A stretch of 64,000 nucleotides of DNA from assembly GCA_021186555.1 (NCBI GenBank), contig JAJKFL010000001.1, positions 56,576,031 to 56,640,030 of the forward strand, read 5' to 3'. The DNA is from Reticulitermes speratus (taxonomy: Eukaryota > Arthropoda > Insecta > Blattodea > Rhinotermitidae). The translations under genes were made by a program, and so were the position numbers. Below are positions 1 through 10,982 of this stretch, in pieces. Below the pieces are notes generated by a model. It saw only the letters and a program-made list of their open reading frames with translations, was not told the origin of the DNA and did not search any database. Each line of letters opens with the position of its first letter. Position 1 is the stretch's first letter.

Positions 1-400
1 ATGTTGGTTGATGCATTAAAAATAACAGAAATTCTACTATTCTTGAAAGTGAAGACAAACCTTAGAAAATTTCCCTTCCTATCGACTTTCATGAAAATAT
101 GCCACGTGGTTCAGTACTCATTACTGTGGCACAGTATGGCTTCACACAGCTGTATTTCGTTTCGGAAACTAGGACGAGGTTTGTTTGTGCCACTGTCCTT
201 CGTGGTTTGAATATTGAGGGCAGGTGTGTGCGTACGTGTGGCAGCTGGTGCAGCTAGCAAAACACTGACACTTTCGCTGTCGGTCATGTGGTTTTACTTC
301 TAGGGACGAGTTGTTAGAAGAGCTGATGAGGGAAATAAATAGATAATACGTATATGCAAGTAAATGAAAAAATACATTTCAGAAAATAACTGAATAAAGT
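1..400. other. Unassigned AT-rich sequence
   Basis: No gene, repeat family or RNA that I recognise. A short open frame runs in from the left edge (to base 210) but has no family features. Confidence 0.5.
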
Positions 401-692
401 TGGGGCACTGCGCTATAAGCCGGAAGGTCGCGGGTTCGATTCCCGATGGTGTCATTGCAATTTTTCATTGACATAATCCTTTCGGTCGCACTATGGCCCT
501 GGGGTTGACTCAGCCTCTAACAGAAATGAATACCAGGAATACTTCCTGGTAGTAAAGGCGGCCGGTGCGTATGGCTGACAACCTTACCACCTTCATGTGC
601 CGATTGTCTAGAAATCTGGGAGCCTCAACCTCCTGGATCCCGAAGGGCCTGTCCAGGCCTGTAAATGGGATTGCTTTACCTTTACCTTTAAT
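401..692 (+). mobile_element. SINE-1, tRNA-derived, shortened head
   Basis: A pol III type B box (GCGGGTTCGATTCCCG) follows a head that is shorter than in the copy at 10983-11296. The body shares blocks with that copy, including AAAGGCGGCCGGTGCGTA and TTCATGTGCCGATT, and ends with CCTGTCCAGGCCTG followed by a (TTTACC)n tail. The shared body and tail define the family. The head deletion probably makes this copy transcriptionally dead (inference). Confidence 0.85.
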
Positions 693-998
693 ATTCATTC
701 AAAAATTTGTCCACTGTTCAGTGCTTTTCCTTCACCCAAAACTTTCTACACATGTCCCTGTCTCCAGTATCCTCATCTCTCAGCCCATGGTTAGTCTTAC
801 TCCATCCATCCCTCTTCGTTTGGGTCTTTCCTTCGTCCATGTTCCCTCTGGTACCCATTCTAGGATTCTCCATGGTAATCTATTTAATTTCCGTGTCCAA
901 ACCACCGTAACCGTTTGTTTTGTTACTTGTAACATAAACTAAACTGCATCTACAATTGCTCTAAGTAAAGAATAATCATAAAAATAAAAATATATGTT
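693..998. other. Unassigned pyrimidine-rich stretch
   Basis: Open frames here (for example 565-942) overlap the SINE-1 tail and T/C-rich sequence. I see no protein family, and treat them as chance. Confidence 0.5.
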
Positions 999-1531
999 AA
1001 CAAGAGAGGCAATGTACGTATAACGTAATATTGAGGCGCGTTCGCGTAACCATTGTTGCCGTGGAAAAGCAATAAGTATTACATATTGTGAGTGTGTGTC
1101 TGTAGCCTTAGTTACCCAGCATGCAAAGCGCATGCGCCGTGTTATATTGCCATCTGTGGCCTGTCCGGCTGTACCGTATTTTTCCACATTATCTCACAAA
1201 ACGCACGATTCTCGAAAAAAAGTTACTGAACATAAAATTTGTGTTTTTATTTTCTCTACAACTCTTGTCTGTAACATTTCTCATTCTAAGAAGAATTAAG
1301 CGTTATATTGTCACAAATGTACGTAGGTATTCATGTAAAGTACTCGTTATATTCTTGTCAGATATTAATGAAAAGTGAAATTTTCGACAATTATTGAGAA
1401 ATACTCAAATATCAAATTTATTGAAAATTCGTCTAGTGGGAGCCTAATTGTTCTATGTGAACGGACAGACGGACGGGCAGGCAGAAATGAAGAACCTAAT
1501 AGTCGCTTTTCGCAATTTTTCGAAAGCGCCT
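999..1531 (+). mobile_element. R1 interspersed repeat, copy 1
   Basis: One of four copies in the window (others at 13086-13462, 22755-23277 and 52603-53119). Shared landmarks in order are AACAAGASAGGCAATGTA, the GC-rich AGGCGCGTTCGCGTAACC, GTGTGTGTCTGTAGCC, GCGCATGCGCCGT, ATTCTAAGAAGAATTAAGCG, GGGAGCC and a GGACAGACGGAC block. The right end is a diverged inverted partner (TTTTCGAAAGCGCCT) of the left GC-rich motif. No protein is encoded. A non-autonomous DNA transposon is my best guess, but the sequence left of the inverted motif is also shared, so the true ends and the class remain unproven. Confidence 0.75.
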
Positions 1532-3524
1532 AAAAATTAATAGTAAGGTTACAACAGTCCGTAAATAAGCAATATATACAGTGACATTAAATACGCAGCC
1601 TCTTAACAAATAAACAACTATTAATACACAGATAAGTATATTACCATATAAAGGAATGAACTTAAAAAATAAAAAATCATAAAATCATAAATAAACAAAT
1701 GAATAAAATAAAACAGAATGTATTGTAAAAATAAATTTCAATTTATGGATGTTACGGAAATAAATATAATAAATGCATTTACAATCAGGAGGAACTAATA
1801 AAGAAAAACAGTGTTAAGTCAACTCCTTAATGGATGAACGAAATTAAATGGGCTAAGCATACGAAGGTTGAACAAAATGCAAAATTTAACTTCCTCCAAT
1901 ATATCCGTAACTTTTTACGCAAAGTCTGCGTGTTGTTAGTTTCCTTGCGGTCTTTGGTCAGTAGCCCTTTTGAGAGTAACGAATCCATCTTTCTTACATC
2001 ATAATGGTTATCTCAGTTGACAAACCTCTTATATTCACATTTAGATTTCTGAATATATTACTGTATAGTTTTTTAAGCAATAAATTCTTACGAATCGATC
2101 GTACTTCAGAAATATAAACCCAGAAAATATAAATTACCAACAGAATAACGGGAAAAATCACAATATAAGTACAGTCAGTAAAGACTACGAAAATGTGGAA
2201 CAGTTCTGTAAAGAATATAAGTTTAGAAAAATAAAAAAATTGCAATTTTCAATATCACACTTCTTATTTAGATGCAGCCCCTTAGAGCTTAGAATAGCTA
2301 ATTTTTAAGTCACAATTTCTTCGAAGTATGAAAAATGCGCGGGCTGCTGTTTGTAATTAAGGGGCAGTTACTATGTGAATTAGTCGCAATACCGTGTGAT
2401 TACCGAAGCATATTAGAAAATTTTATTACAGTACTGTGTGACTACGGGAGATGTTACCATATGATCCGCTACAGCATTGTGCGATTTGCAATACAAATAT
2501 CCGAAAACATGGATTTATTACAGTTCATGAACTTGGGGACAGCAATAGAAATCCAAATTATATTCGTGACAAAACAAGATAAAGTCAGAATATTTTATCT
2601 GCCAGGGTCCTTTGTAGAAATCTAAGGATTAGAACACAAAAAATCAGATAATTTTGCCTTTCACTGTACACATTAATACCTAACATTGTGTCTCATACTT
2701 ATGGATAAATATAGGTTGAATAAGGGAATAAAATGCGGAGGGAAATATTTGGACCTAAGAAGAAGAAGCGACAGGAGGACGGGACAGTACATAGAGAGAA
2801 ATTTTGTAATGCTGATACTTCACCTAAAGTTGTTAAGACGATAAATGAAAGAAGGATGAAATAAGCCGAGAATATAGCACGCATGCAGTAAATGATAAAT
2901 GGTGGGCAAACTCAGCGGCAGAGGTCAATAGGTTTGGGAATAATATTATATTATATCTTAGAAATAATAATGCGTTTTGTGGACACAAAAGCGAACCTTA
3001 TGGTTTCATAAAAAGGGGCAATTCACGTCCACCTGATAAGCTACCAACTGATCAAGAAGACCTCGTATTGTGGCTAGTTGGTTAGGATTTCAATGAAATT
3101 TCAGTAACAGAAAGTGGAGGGAGAAAGCAAAGAGAGACCACTAACATACGGTTACAAAATTCGGTTAGACTCTTTCAAGACTGATTAGCTTCATTAAAGG
3201 AATGCATGTTTACTTCAAAAGAATTACTTATTTCCCCCTTTGCAGCTGGTCCGAGGTCTGTTGCTGGAATTAGAATGGGCGTCAGAACAGGGTTGTGCAA
3301 TTTCACTGATATATAGCAGTTTTAAATATTCTTGCTTAGAGGGTGACTCCCATCTCACCACGCAGTCCCTTAGAGTCCTGTTCTTGTTTTGTTAGCCGAC
3401 AGTGCGACCTAATTGAAATGTATTTCACTACCGGTCTTTTTTGAAAGAAGTACTGAATGGACCAACAGCACCCTGGACAATCCCTATGACTGACACTCCG
3501 CAAAAGTACGTAAAATGAATTATA
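1532..3524. other. Unassigned AT-rich sequence
   Basis: Rich in A runs and short random frames. I see no element ends, no tRNA-like boxes and no conserved protein motif. Confidence 0.5.
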
Positions 3525-4094
3525 ATTCATTCATACTGCAGTCTGTCTTACGACAGGTCCGTAGCCTCTTCCAAAGTGAGTTCTCCATAGAGTGTAATCT
3601 ACTGCTTCCTCTATCAATTCCCAGTATCCTATCCTATTATTAAGGTGATCCAAAAGCTACTTACGTCTTCTTCCTCGTCTTCCCGTCATTTCTACCCATC
3701 CTTCTAACTTTCCTTCAATCACGTGTTTCAGAAGGCAGTTTCTACGCAAGATGTGACCAATCCAGTTAGCCTTTCTTCTTTTTATTGTATGTAGGATATT
3801 CCTGTCCTCCTTGACTCTGTGTAATACTTCTTCATTTCTCACACGATCGGTCCAACTGATCTTCTCCATTCTTCTCCAGCACCACATTTCAAAACTTTCC
3901 AGATACTTCTGATCTACTTTCCGAAATGTCCACGTTTCAGGACCATACAAAGCTATGCTCCAAATGTAGCACTTTACTAGTTTCTTCCTTAAATTTAAGT
4001 CCAGTTTGTTGGTGACAAGAGTCTTCTTCTTGTTGATTGCTGCTTTTGCCATGGCAATTTTGGATTGAATTTCACTAATTATAATAACATACAA
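3525..4094 (-). mobile_element. LINE A, C-terminal fragment (5'-truncated, dead)
   Basis: Read on the minus strand, this is the C-terminus of a non-LTR retrotransposon reverse-transcriptase polyprotein, downstream of the catalytic core. Visible blocks in order are LVKCYIWSIALYG, ETWTFRKVDQKYLESFE, WCWRRMEKISWTDRVRNEE, KRRKANWIGHILRRNCLLKH, VIEGKLEG and TGRRGRRRK. An in-frame TAG stands where copy 9060-9520 has CAG, then reading resumes as LLDHLNNRIGYWELIEEAV and ends FGRGYGPVVRQTAV plus stop near 3531. The 3' end runs into a TGAATGAA tail, as in the two other copies. 5' truncation is usual for target-primed reverse transcription. The clade is not certain. Confidence 0.85.
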
Positions 4095-4140
4095 ATTTAC
4101 TACTAATTAGTTTCACAATGTTTTTATATTATTATACAAA

Positions 4141-4185
4141 GCTCCTACATGTTTCGGACATATACCCTGGCCATCTTCAGGGAGT
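4141..4185 (-). ncRNA. Hammerhead ribozyme, type I, short stem III
   Basis: On the minus strand: stem I CUCC, box CUGAAGA, one extra U, stem II GGCC with GUCC (one mismatch), GAAA, self-complementary ACAUGU as stem III, cleavage position after UA, and stem I partner GGAG. Both conserved boxes match the consensus CUGANGA and GAAA. Whether it cleaves is untested. Confidence 0.75.
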
Positions 4186-4495
4186 TACAAGTTTGGTCGA
4201 CGTGTGCAGCGTATAAGGCAACTTGTCATAATTGGCAGACTATATGCATACATATAATACACTGTGATAAGAATACACTGATAATTGTCACTATATGAGT
4301 CGTTACTATATAAATAGGAAGTTATAATGTTAAAACCATTTTAATTGGCCTTAAAATGTTACACGTATTAAAGTGTTCAAAGTAATGCTCTGTATCCAAA
4401 CATCTGTGATGATGGCATATTTTCTTCATTTAAACTTAATTGTATAATCCGTTGTTTAGGTACTCCCAGTGTGCACCATGAATGAATACCGCGTA

Positions 4496-4540
4496 GCTCC
4501 CTGAAGATGGCCAGGATATATGGCCGAAACATGTAGGAGC
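4496..4540 (+). ncRNA. Hammerhead ribozyme, type I, short stem III
   Basis: Stem I GCUCC/GGAGC, box CUGAAGA at 4501-4507, extra U, stem II GGCC/GGCC with loop AGGAUAUAU, GAAA at 4525-4528 (within CCGAAAC), stem III ACAUGU, then A and the stem I partner. All core positions fit the hammerhead consensus. It is the opposed partner of the motif at 4141-4185. Confidence 0.82.
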
Positions 4541-4635
4541 TTTGTATAATAAATACAAAAACTTTGTGGAACTAGTTGGTGGAAAATGTGTGTGTATTAC
4601 ACTGTTGCATGGAAGATGTACAACATCAAATATAT

Positions 4636-4682
4636 GAATTATCATTATCATTACCATTATCATTATCATCGTTATTAATATT
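4636..4682. repeat. ATT/CATTAT-rich microsatellite
   Basis: Imperfect (TTATCA)n run directly 3' of the E1 foldback. Confidence 0.7.
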
Positions 4683-4704
4683 TTTATGAACGGTAATGTA
4701 GTTG

Positions 4705-4925
4705 TATTTAGTTAAGCACCAAACCATGAGGAAGTACAGGGAATGGAGGCATAGCTCCAAGCACTCCTATCCCAGAGCCAGACTGGCGAGCAACCTCATG
4801 CAGCGACCGTTTTGTTCCCAAGGAAAGGTACCTGGTGCCCAATGGAGAGAGGTTTGATTCTGTACCAAAAGATAATCGAACCCGATTCTCTGGTTATCCG
4901 GCCCATAGCCTAATCATTATATTGA
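4705..4925. mobile_element. Possible SINE-5, diverged
   Basis: Starts TTAAGCACCA and contains GGAATGGAGGCATAGCTCC and GGTACCTGGTGCCCA. The opening resembles 36960-37200 and the middle resembles the SINE-4 3' half (GGAGCTATACCTC). No clean promoter boxes or target duplication are seen, so the family call is weak. Confidence 0.4.
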
Positions 4926-5589
4926 GTCATGTTTCTTATAATTACTAGTACTAAAGGCCTGATCCAGTATGGCTATCATAAATCCAGTTGTTTCTGGGAG
5001 GACTTCGCCAGCCTTATTACTTTTTATTACTATTATTACCGTCATTACAATCAGCGCTATTCACCTGTCACAGTGCGCAAGCAAGTAATGCGCGTGACGT
5101 CATCCAGCCATTTGAGACGCTACGTTCCGAGGTTAGATTTCCGCTTCCAGTGTTTATCTGTGCAGACAGAGAACTACTGACTTCCCGCCCAGTGAATCAT
5201 ACAAAATGTAAACCTACCACACTTGAAACTTCATCGGAAAAAAACCCATGAAAAAGGAACCCGCTGATAAATACAACAATAACATTCAAGTTGAAGGTGA
5301 TGTGTACTTAGTAACCACGATAAGAGGCGAGCCCAACATTTACCAGAGGTCTGTGAAAATTAAATACTTAAATCATGAGAAACTTGGGCTTACATCAGAG
5401 CAGAAATAAATGTGTGACGAAACACTTGTTTGTGCAGAGCTGCGTATTTCCTTTACGATGAGAAAGTCCAGGACTGACGTCTTGATAAAGTTGGCATCCC
5501 TGATCCGTCCGATTAGAACTAAGCCACTATGAAGACATGTTAATTCAATAAAACAACAAGCGACAAAGATCTCATTAAGTGTCGCAGCG
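4926..5589. other. Unassigned sequence
   Basis: Includes a CpG-containing patch near 5070-5170 (GCGCGTGACGTCATCC). No recognised element or gene. Confidence 0.4.
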
Positions 5590-5790
5590 GATTACATGGT
5601 TAAGCTTCTGCTGATAGCAATTTGTCATACTGCAGCTAGGCGCTAGGGGTGAACGTTCACGTAACGCACTGAAACGACGACGGTGTTGGCGACAGTGGCG
5701 GCAGGTTCCACCGATACATTGGCAAGCACCGGGAAGAGTACACGGCATCACATCCCAGAACACCAGTACTTGCATAATGCTGCTGCTGGT
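5590..5790 (-). mobile_element. Fragment of hammerhead-element family F1 (outer end only)
   Basis: On the minus strand the block GTTCTGGGATGTGATGCCGT matches the outer arm shared by the F1 foldbacks at 6310-6530, 20125-20353 and 48100-48289 (TTCTGGGAtatTACGCaGcG type). It continues into GGTGGAACCTGCCGCC, a decayed equivalent of their GGAGGCAG block. No usable ribozyme core remains. Its open frame (FWDVMPC) is only a by-product of the repeat. Confidence 0.55.
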
Positions 5791-5876
5791 GATAACGATG
5801 ATAACGATAATAATTTATTCACTTGCTGAATCAGCATCCCAGCGACTAATTACAAACTCTGCACGATTAAACAAAA

Positions 5877-6226
5877 ATAATAATAATAATAATCCGTCAC
5901 GAGTTAGGCCTCAATAGACCTGTTTCGGTCTCGTCTAATAGTCTCTTCAAAGATCTTCCAAGTCGCCTTCGTCCATTTGGTCTAAAAGTCAGTATTACGT
6001 TTGGCATCCTGTTGCTGCTCATGCTTGTTACCTATTGCAGCCAATTTGATTTGTATCTTCTTAGTTTCTCGTCAACTGGTTCTACTTTCAGTTCTTCCAA
6101 AATTTGTTCACTCCTTTTGCGGCCAAAATGTGTGTATCCCGCTGTTCTTCTGAAAAATTTCATCTCAATTGATGTCAACCATTTGTTATCCTTTTGCCTG
6201 AGGGTTAAAAATAATAATAATAACAA
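5877..6226 (-). mobile_element. LINE C, extreme C-terminus with (ATT)n tail
   Basis: Minus-strand translation gives WLTSIEMKFFRRTAGYTHFG, then VEPVDEKLRRYKSNWLQ, then a stop, then NRMPNVILTFRPNGRRRLGR and LLDETETGLLRPNS plus stop. This is the end of a non-LTR retrotransposon polyprotein known to me from insects. An internal stop follows WLQ, where I expect a histidine codon. The element finishes in an (ATT)n microsatellite (5877-5892 on the plus strand), a common LINE 3' end. It is 5'-truncated at a second AAT repeat near 6208-6239. Confidence 0.8.
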
Positions 6227-6309
6227 TAATAATAATAATGTATGTAATATTTATAATTACGTAGTACTTCATCTTAAGTCAGAATATCTTCCTGATGAAG
6301 GATAATGTC

Positions 6310-6530
6310 TCCTGGGATTTGATGTCGTGTCGACTGCTAAACCGGTACCAGTGTAAAACCCTGAAAATGGAGGCAGGAAATTCCTCCGAAAAATCTGTAA
6401 CCATTTAACAATGGACATGTCTTTTTGTGCTACTTACACCTTCTCCGAAACGTCGCTATTTAGCAGTCGACACGGCGTAACGTCCCAGAAGATCTGAATC
6501 TTCATCAACACCGGGTAGAATTACCGTCTT
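6310..6530. mobile_element. Hammerhead foldback family F1, decayed, E14
   Basis: Arms CTGGGATTTGATGTCGTGTC (left) and GACACGGCGTAACGTCCCAG (right) are inverted. Between them a plus-strand hammerhead-like core lies at 6358-6400: CUGAAAA box (one base off consensus), extra U, perfect stem II GGAGG/CCUCC, then GAAA. A second 3' half (CUCCGAAACGUCGC) sits at about 6451. The right end reads ATCTTCATCAACACCG, matching the tail of 20125-20353. Confidence 0.65.
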
Positions 6531-6879
6531 CTGTAATATGACGCCGTGTAGTTTGACATACGGCATCATATTAAAGAAGACTGTACTCTGAACACGTGGA
6601 GCTGCCAGAATTACAAACCTCGCACTTCTAATGGAGGATTAGTTACAGCCACACACAACTACTCTAGTTTAAAATTATATTTTATTTCGTCCTTCACACA
6701 TTATTTTAGCGTCCTTTCTTTGTGTATTTCGCTGCTGGAAATGTGTCAGGTATTTTGATACTAACATATTTCGGGATGAGATACTTCTTAAAGCATTGCT
6801 GATTGAAAACGATACTCATATTGAAATTGAATACTTTCCTTTTTATGATCTGATACTTGTTACTTCAGACTGCGGTCAT

Positions 6880-6962
6880 CTGGGCTGTTATACTGTGAAG
6901 CTTTGAGGTGGATATAATGTTTTGGAGGAAAATCCTGTTTCCATCTTCAGGGTTGCAGTGAT
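6880..6962 (-). mobile_element. Hammerhead remnant, family F1, E15
   Basis: Minus strand: CCUGAAGAUGGAAACAGG, then UUUUCCUCC, AAAAC. The CUGAAGA box is intact, but the second box is AAAA. Upstream plus-strand CATCTGGGCTGTTATACTGT matches the F1 outer end. Single, unpaired copy. Confidence 0.55.
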
Positions 6963-6965
6963 TAG

Positions 6966-7673
6966 GGTAAACAGGGTAAGAGCTGTCATGTTATAGAAGT
7001 AAGGTGTCTAAGGTGGTAACTCGGAAAGGAAGAGCAGTCTACATAAACTAGTCATTCAGCATCGTGAAAACTTAAAAATTGTAAGTTACTTCCTTTCTCG
7101 TAATAACAGTCCACATCGGGAAAAACTGATATCATAGGCCTGTGGTTTGGAAGATGCACGTAGATAACAGAGTTTGAGAGTGACACATTATCACCTGCAG
7201 CTTATTGCCTTCTGAGCTATCCGTAAGACCCATACATTTCTCTCAAAGGTCGGCACACACCTGCTACAATACGCGGCATCAGATCCCCAAAGAAAGGATT
7301 ATCAAAAAGCTCTCGAGTTCAAGTCCATGTTATTAGGAATTTTCGATCTATTGCCCAGATTGTGCTGTCAAGAAGCTAAACACTTAATTATACGCAATTT
7401 AATTTCCTGCGCCCATGAATATTAATACAGCCGTCTTGTAGGACGTGACAATGCGTAGTGTGGCAACATCCACACACACACACGTAACATATCCCACATT
7501 TGTGTTAGCATCTACATACATGCGCATTATATACCAGAAGGTGGCAGGTCATTTTTTCCTAATAAATCTCTAATCGCAAATTCCTGGTGAGTTAAACGGG
7601 AACAGCTGGAGAACAGTGGAGTTTTTCCTACGTTATATGATGGTAGTTCCATGCTGATTTTTCAAAAAACTAA
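6966..7673. other. Unassigned sequence
   Basis: Short (CA)n near 7470-7485. Nothing else recognised. Confidence 0.4.
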
Positions 7674-7841
7674 GCAATGCACATTCAATGTCACTATTTA
7701 TTTTAGTTAACAACTACCCCTACATATGTTTCGGTCCTTACTGGACCATCATCAGGGGGTCTTTCTATCAAACTACATAAACACTTGTGTAGGGGTAGTG
7801 TTACCTAAAATAATCAGTGACATTGAATGTGCATTGGTTGT
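7674..7841. mobile_element. Hammerhead foldback element, E2
   Basis: Inverted arms of about 50 bases: left TGCACATTCAATGTCACT..., right ...AGTGACATTGAATGTGCA. The left arm carries a complete minus-strand hammerhead; the right arm retains only the 3' end (TGTAGGGGTAG) of its partner. Just beyond the right arm lies ATGCACGGTGA (7867-7877), a tail motif seen at other copies. Confidence 0.78.
7716..7760 (-). ncRNA. Hammerhead ribozyme, type I, short stem III
   Basis: Minus strand: stem I ACCCC/GGGGU, box CUGAUGA, extra U, stem II GGUCC/GGACC with loop AGUAA, GAAA, self-complementary ACAUAUGU as stem III, then A. This is one of the cleanest copies in the window: every stem pairs and both boxes are consensus. 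Confidence 0.87.
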
Positions 7842-8261
7842 TGGTTTTTTTAAAAATGGAGTGAAAATGCACGGTGATGATAATATATAATTCCAAGCTG
7901 AGTTTATAAATTGTCGACTGAAACATAACTAAAATTGTGAGTTATGAACAGACAGGGATTTGAAAGCAGCCGCAGCACATCAGTTAATACAGCATCACTC
8001 GCTAAAAGGAACGGATATAAACGACTATATTTCAGTGAAGATAACCAGTACACCGACCAAGACTTTAATGGGGCCTGGTGATCGGGAAGGTCGCAGTTAA
8101 TACAAGCTGTTTGGTGACAGCTGAATAATAAGTAAATAGAGACACGTGATATAATATACTGCACTTTGATTAAGCCTTGGGAAATCGATATATCATTCGA
8201 CGAGAGACTGAGCTAGACACTGGACAATCGCGTTTGTCTTCAGGCAGCGGTAAGAACATCT

Positions 8262-8460
8262 TTCTTCTTCAGAGGGTCGAGACCCTTTCTTGGCCACACA
8301 GACAGGGTACAAAGGACTTTATCCGATGGCGGAAAGCGGCCAGACCTTGAAGCTAACCACTCATCTGCATGTGGTGCGGAGTTTAGAGTGCGTGGAGTAG
8401 TAACTCCACTCACAATTCGTCTGCATGAAGTGGGATAAAGTAAGCTGAAGGAGAAATGTA
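8262..8460. other. Possible decayed SINE
   Basis: Contains GTGGAGTAGTAACTCCACTC and a CCTTTCTTGGCCACAC block loosely like the 3' half of SINE-4. No boxes or duplication. Weak. Confidence 0.25.
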
Positions 8461-8581
8461 ATAGCACCTTACTTTAAATTCACCTCTATCTAGTCACGAG
8501 GTTAGGTGGGTGTATGCGTGAAAGTTACGTCAACAGTTAAAAACTGCGCCTGTGTGTATTTTGAGTGGTTTTAAATGTGGT

Positions 8582-8625
8582 TCTCCCTGAAGATGATGCA
8601 CTAGGGCATCGAAACATGTCGGGGT
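8582..8625 (+). ncRNA. Hammerhead ribozyme, type I, short stem III (E3)
   Basis: Stem I CUCC/GGGG (one G-U), box CUGAAGA, extra U, perfect stem II GAUGC/GCAUC with loop ACUAGG, GAAA, ACAUGU, cleavage position C. Downstream GTGTACGAGTTGGTTATCAA is shared with the right arm of the 56712-57353 foldback, so both belong to one subfamily. Here only one ribozyme is present. Confidence 0.82.
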
Positions 8626-8689
8626 TTGTACAAAGAGGGTTCAGTGTTGTGTTTTTTTATCATTTGTGTACGAGTTGGTTATCAATATA

Positions 8690-9055
8690 TATAATTAATT
8701 CCTTCTTTTTCTTATTCTTATTTTTTTTCTCCTTACTCCTTCTCCTCAATAATAGATTAGGCCCAAGCCACAGTCTGAGGACCATAAAAGTTCATTACAC
8801 ACCATAAAACATACCAAGAACCTTCTTAAATTTCCACATCTTACACCGAAATGATCCCACCTCACAAGCTTGTACGTTCGACATATTCCTACTCTAATAT
8901 CCATGACAATAAGTAGCACGATTAAATCGCTTTAAACGACATGCTCAATGGACATCTTTTTAAACAGATCATTCTAATGAGGTCTGTCACAGTGACATCA
9001 GCACATGTATCAACGGGTGAACTAATATGAGGAGTTGTTTAAGAAGAGTTTTAAT
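8690..9055. other. Unassigned sequence after hammerhead E3
   Basis: T-rich run at about 8702-8745, then ordinary AT-rich sequence. Confidence 0.4.
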
Positions 9056-9059
9056 AAGG

Positions 9060-9520
9060 CATATTTCTTAGAAACTAGTGAAGTGCTATATTTGGAGCAT
9101 AGCTTTGTATGGTGCTGAAACGTGGACACTTCGGAAAGTAGATCAGAAGTATCTGGAAGTTTTGAAGTGTGGTGCTGGAGAAGAATGGAGAAGATCAGTT
9201 GGACCGATCGTGTGAGAAATGAAGTATTACACAGAGTCAAGGAGGAGAGAAATATCCTACATACAATAAAAAGAAGAAAGGCTAACTGGATTGGTCACAT
9301 CTTGCGTAGAAACTGCCTTCTAAAACATGTGATTGAAGGAAAGTTAGAAGGAAGGATAGAAATGACGGGAAGACGAGGAAGAAGGCGTAAGCAGCTACTG
9401 GATGACCTTATGGAAAAGAGAAGATACTGGAAATTGAAAGAGGACGCAACAGATCGCAAACTGTGGAGAACTCGCTTTGGAAGAGGCTACGGACCTGTCG
9501 TAAGACAGACTGCAGAATGA
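9060..9520 (+). mobile_element. LINE A, C-terminal fragment (5'-truncated, frameshifted)
   Basis: Starts in LVKCYIWSIALYGAETWTL and continues RKVDQKYLE. One base is missing before SFEVWCWRRMEKISWT, shifting the frame relative to copy 3525-4094. The rest is open: ILHTIKRRKANWIGHILRRN, TGRRGRRRKQLLDDLMEKRR, YWKLKEDATDRKLWRTRFGR and GYGPVVRQTAE, stop at 9518-9520. The sequence continues into the TGAATGAA tail. Best preserved 3' end of this family here. The truncation at about 9060 fits incomplete reverse transcription. Confidence 0.87.
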
Positions 9521-10982
9521 ATGAATTTCTTAACCCTTTCCGCGTACAAAATAAACATCTTGCTTTAAGGCGCTGGGAACCTGGTGCGGGGTTTTGTTTA
9601 CTTTTTGAAAAGATAAGCGAAAGAAATATGGCTACTAGTTTCTCACCAGTAAAGTGTATTGTGGTTTTCCATCAGTACAACTTCAGTTATGCGTTATCAT
9701 GGGAAATTACTAATGATATAAGAAGGTAACTTTACATTTAGAAAGTGTAGAGTGAACGAGCGCATGGTTAAAAAAGAACATTAAATGTTTTCCTACTGGT
9801 GACACTCCGAGTTGCATACTTCACAGGTGTATTCGGCAGAAGGAGCTCTGAGCGACACACCAACATTCATGCTTACCAGCACGTCATATTGTCTTGCAAG
9901 AGCTCGTGAGTAAAGAAAAGAAATCAGATGTTCCATATAGTTTCGAATTTTCCCCTCACCCCTGTAACGGCCCTGCAGTCGAGCGTGATAAGAGTTACGT
10001 ACACAGGTGTTGCCCGCTACCTAGCAAAGGAGCTAGGTTGGCCTGTCCTTCGTGCGATGGTGCTCTGCCAAGCATGACAGAATTTATCCACATTGATTTC
10101 CCTCAATCGTTCGGTTAATGAGGCCTCTATATAGAAGTCTTCACGTCAATATTGTCCGAGGTAAACGAAAATTGAAATAGTTTGATACGTTTTAAAATGC
10201 TTTCCTATATAAAATTAAACGAAAACACTTTCAGTTTATCTTGAGTTTTTGCATGCCTACAGACAGACAGACGGAAGGACAGACAGAGCGACTTTAATAA
10301 GCACTCCGAAGGAAAGCGAACACAGCGCCCATCCGTAAAAGGACGGTGCAAAATTGTAACTTATCATCAACAATTATTCAGAAAACACAGCTTCCTGGTC
10401 CGCTCCTACATTCCTGGGCGTTACAATAAAAATGTTCTCCAAAGTAAACCTGCAATCAGGCAGTTGGATGAAGGAGGAAGCTATTTGTGCAAACAGTCCC
10501 CAAGCTCCTCCTTGTACGAAACTGTGGCGAAATATACGTTTTGATTCTGTGGGAAGGGAAGTGGTGCCATCTTTCCCCTCAGTGCTGCTTCATTACTGGC
10601 AGATAAACCAAGAGGAAGCCGGTGGAATGGGTGGGAGGTGCTCTGTGATCAATGAACACACTCCTCACGACTTCAGTGGCGAAACGGCAACAGACATTAA
10701 AGTTTCTTTAAGTCTGTGAAGCACAGCAGTCATACGGACCTCTGCTTTTTTAACATTTAAACCCGCTGCACGTTCAGACACGTCGTGTTTATGTCTTTGG
10801 TACGACTTAAAACAGGTGGCGGGTATGTTCCTACACAGCTCTTGTCTTTTTAATGGCGACTCTGAGTGTTTACTGTACGGTAGCAACGTAAATTTTGCAT
10901 AAAATTTAGATAAACTATGGGTTTCAAATCATTCATTAGACACTATCATCCCTCCACAAAATATGTAATAGTAATAGTAGGG
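9521..10982. other. Unassigned sequence
   Basis: Contains a (CAGA)n-like patch near 10259-10287. Short frames up to 95 codons show no family. No gene supported. Confidence 0.45.

Larger units (their letters stand above)
4101..4580. mobile_element. Hammerhead foldback element (Penelope/retrozyme-like), E1
   Basis: Two inverted arms of about 85 bases (4101-4185 and 4496-4580) each carry a hammerhead ribozyme motif, on opposite strands and pointing outward. Matching arm blocks include ACTAATTAGTTTCACAA with TTGTGGAACTAGTTGGT, and TATTATACAAAGCTCC with its partner. The 310-base middle has no recognised content. The layout fits the inverted long-terminal units known from Penelope-like elements; no reverse transcriptase or GIY-YIG domain is present, so it is non-autonomous. 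It abuts the 5' break of the LINE A fragment. Confidence 0.75.

Noticed and set aside
4101-4580. Reading foldbacks E1, E8 and E9 as ordinary MITEs
   Set aside because: Ends are not shared TIRs of a known superfamily, target duplications where visible are 11-13 bases, and ribozyme cores sit inside the arms.
5575-5775. 66-codon minus-strand frame FWDVMPCTLPGACQCIGGTC
   Set aside because: It is the outer arm of the F1 hammerhead family in translation, not a gene.
5920-5960. CCTGTTTCGGTCTCGTC as a minus-strand hammerhead
   Set aside because: GAAAC is present but no CUGANGA box lies nearby; it is LINE C coding sequence (ETETGL).
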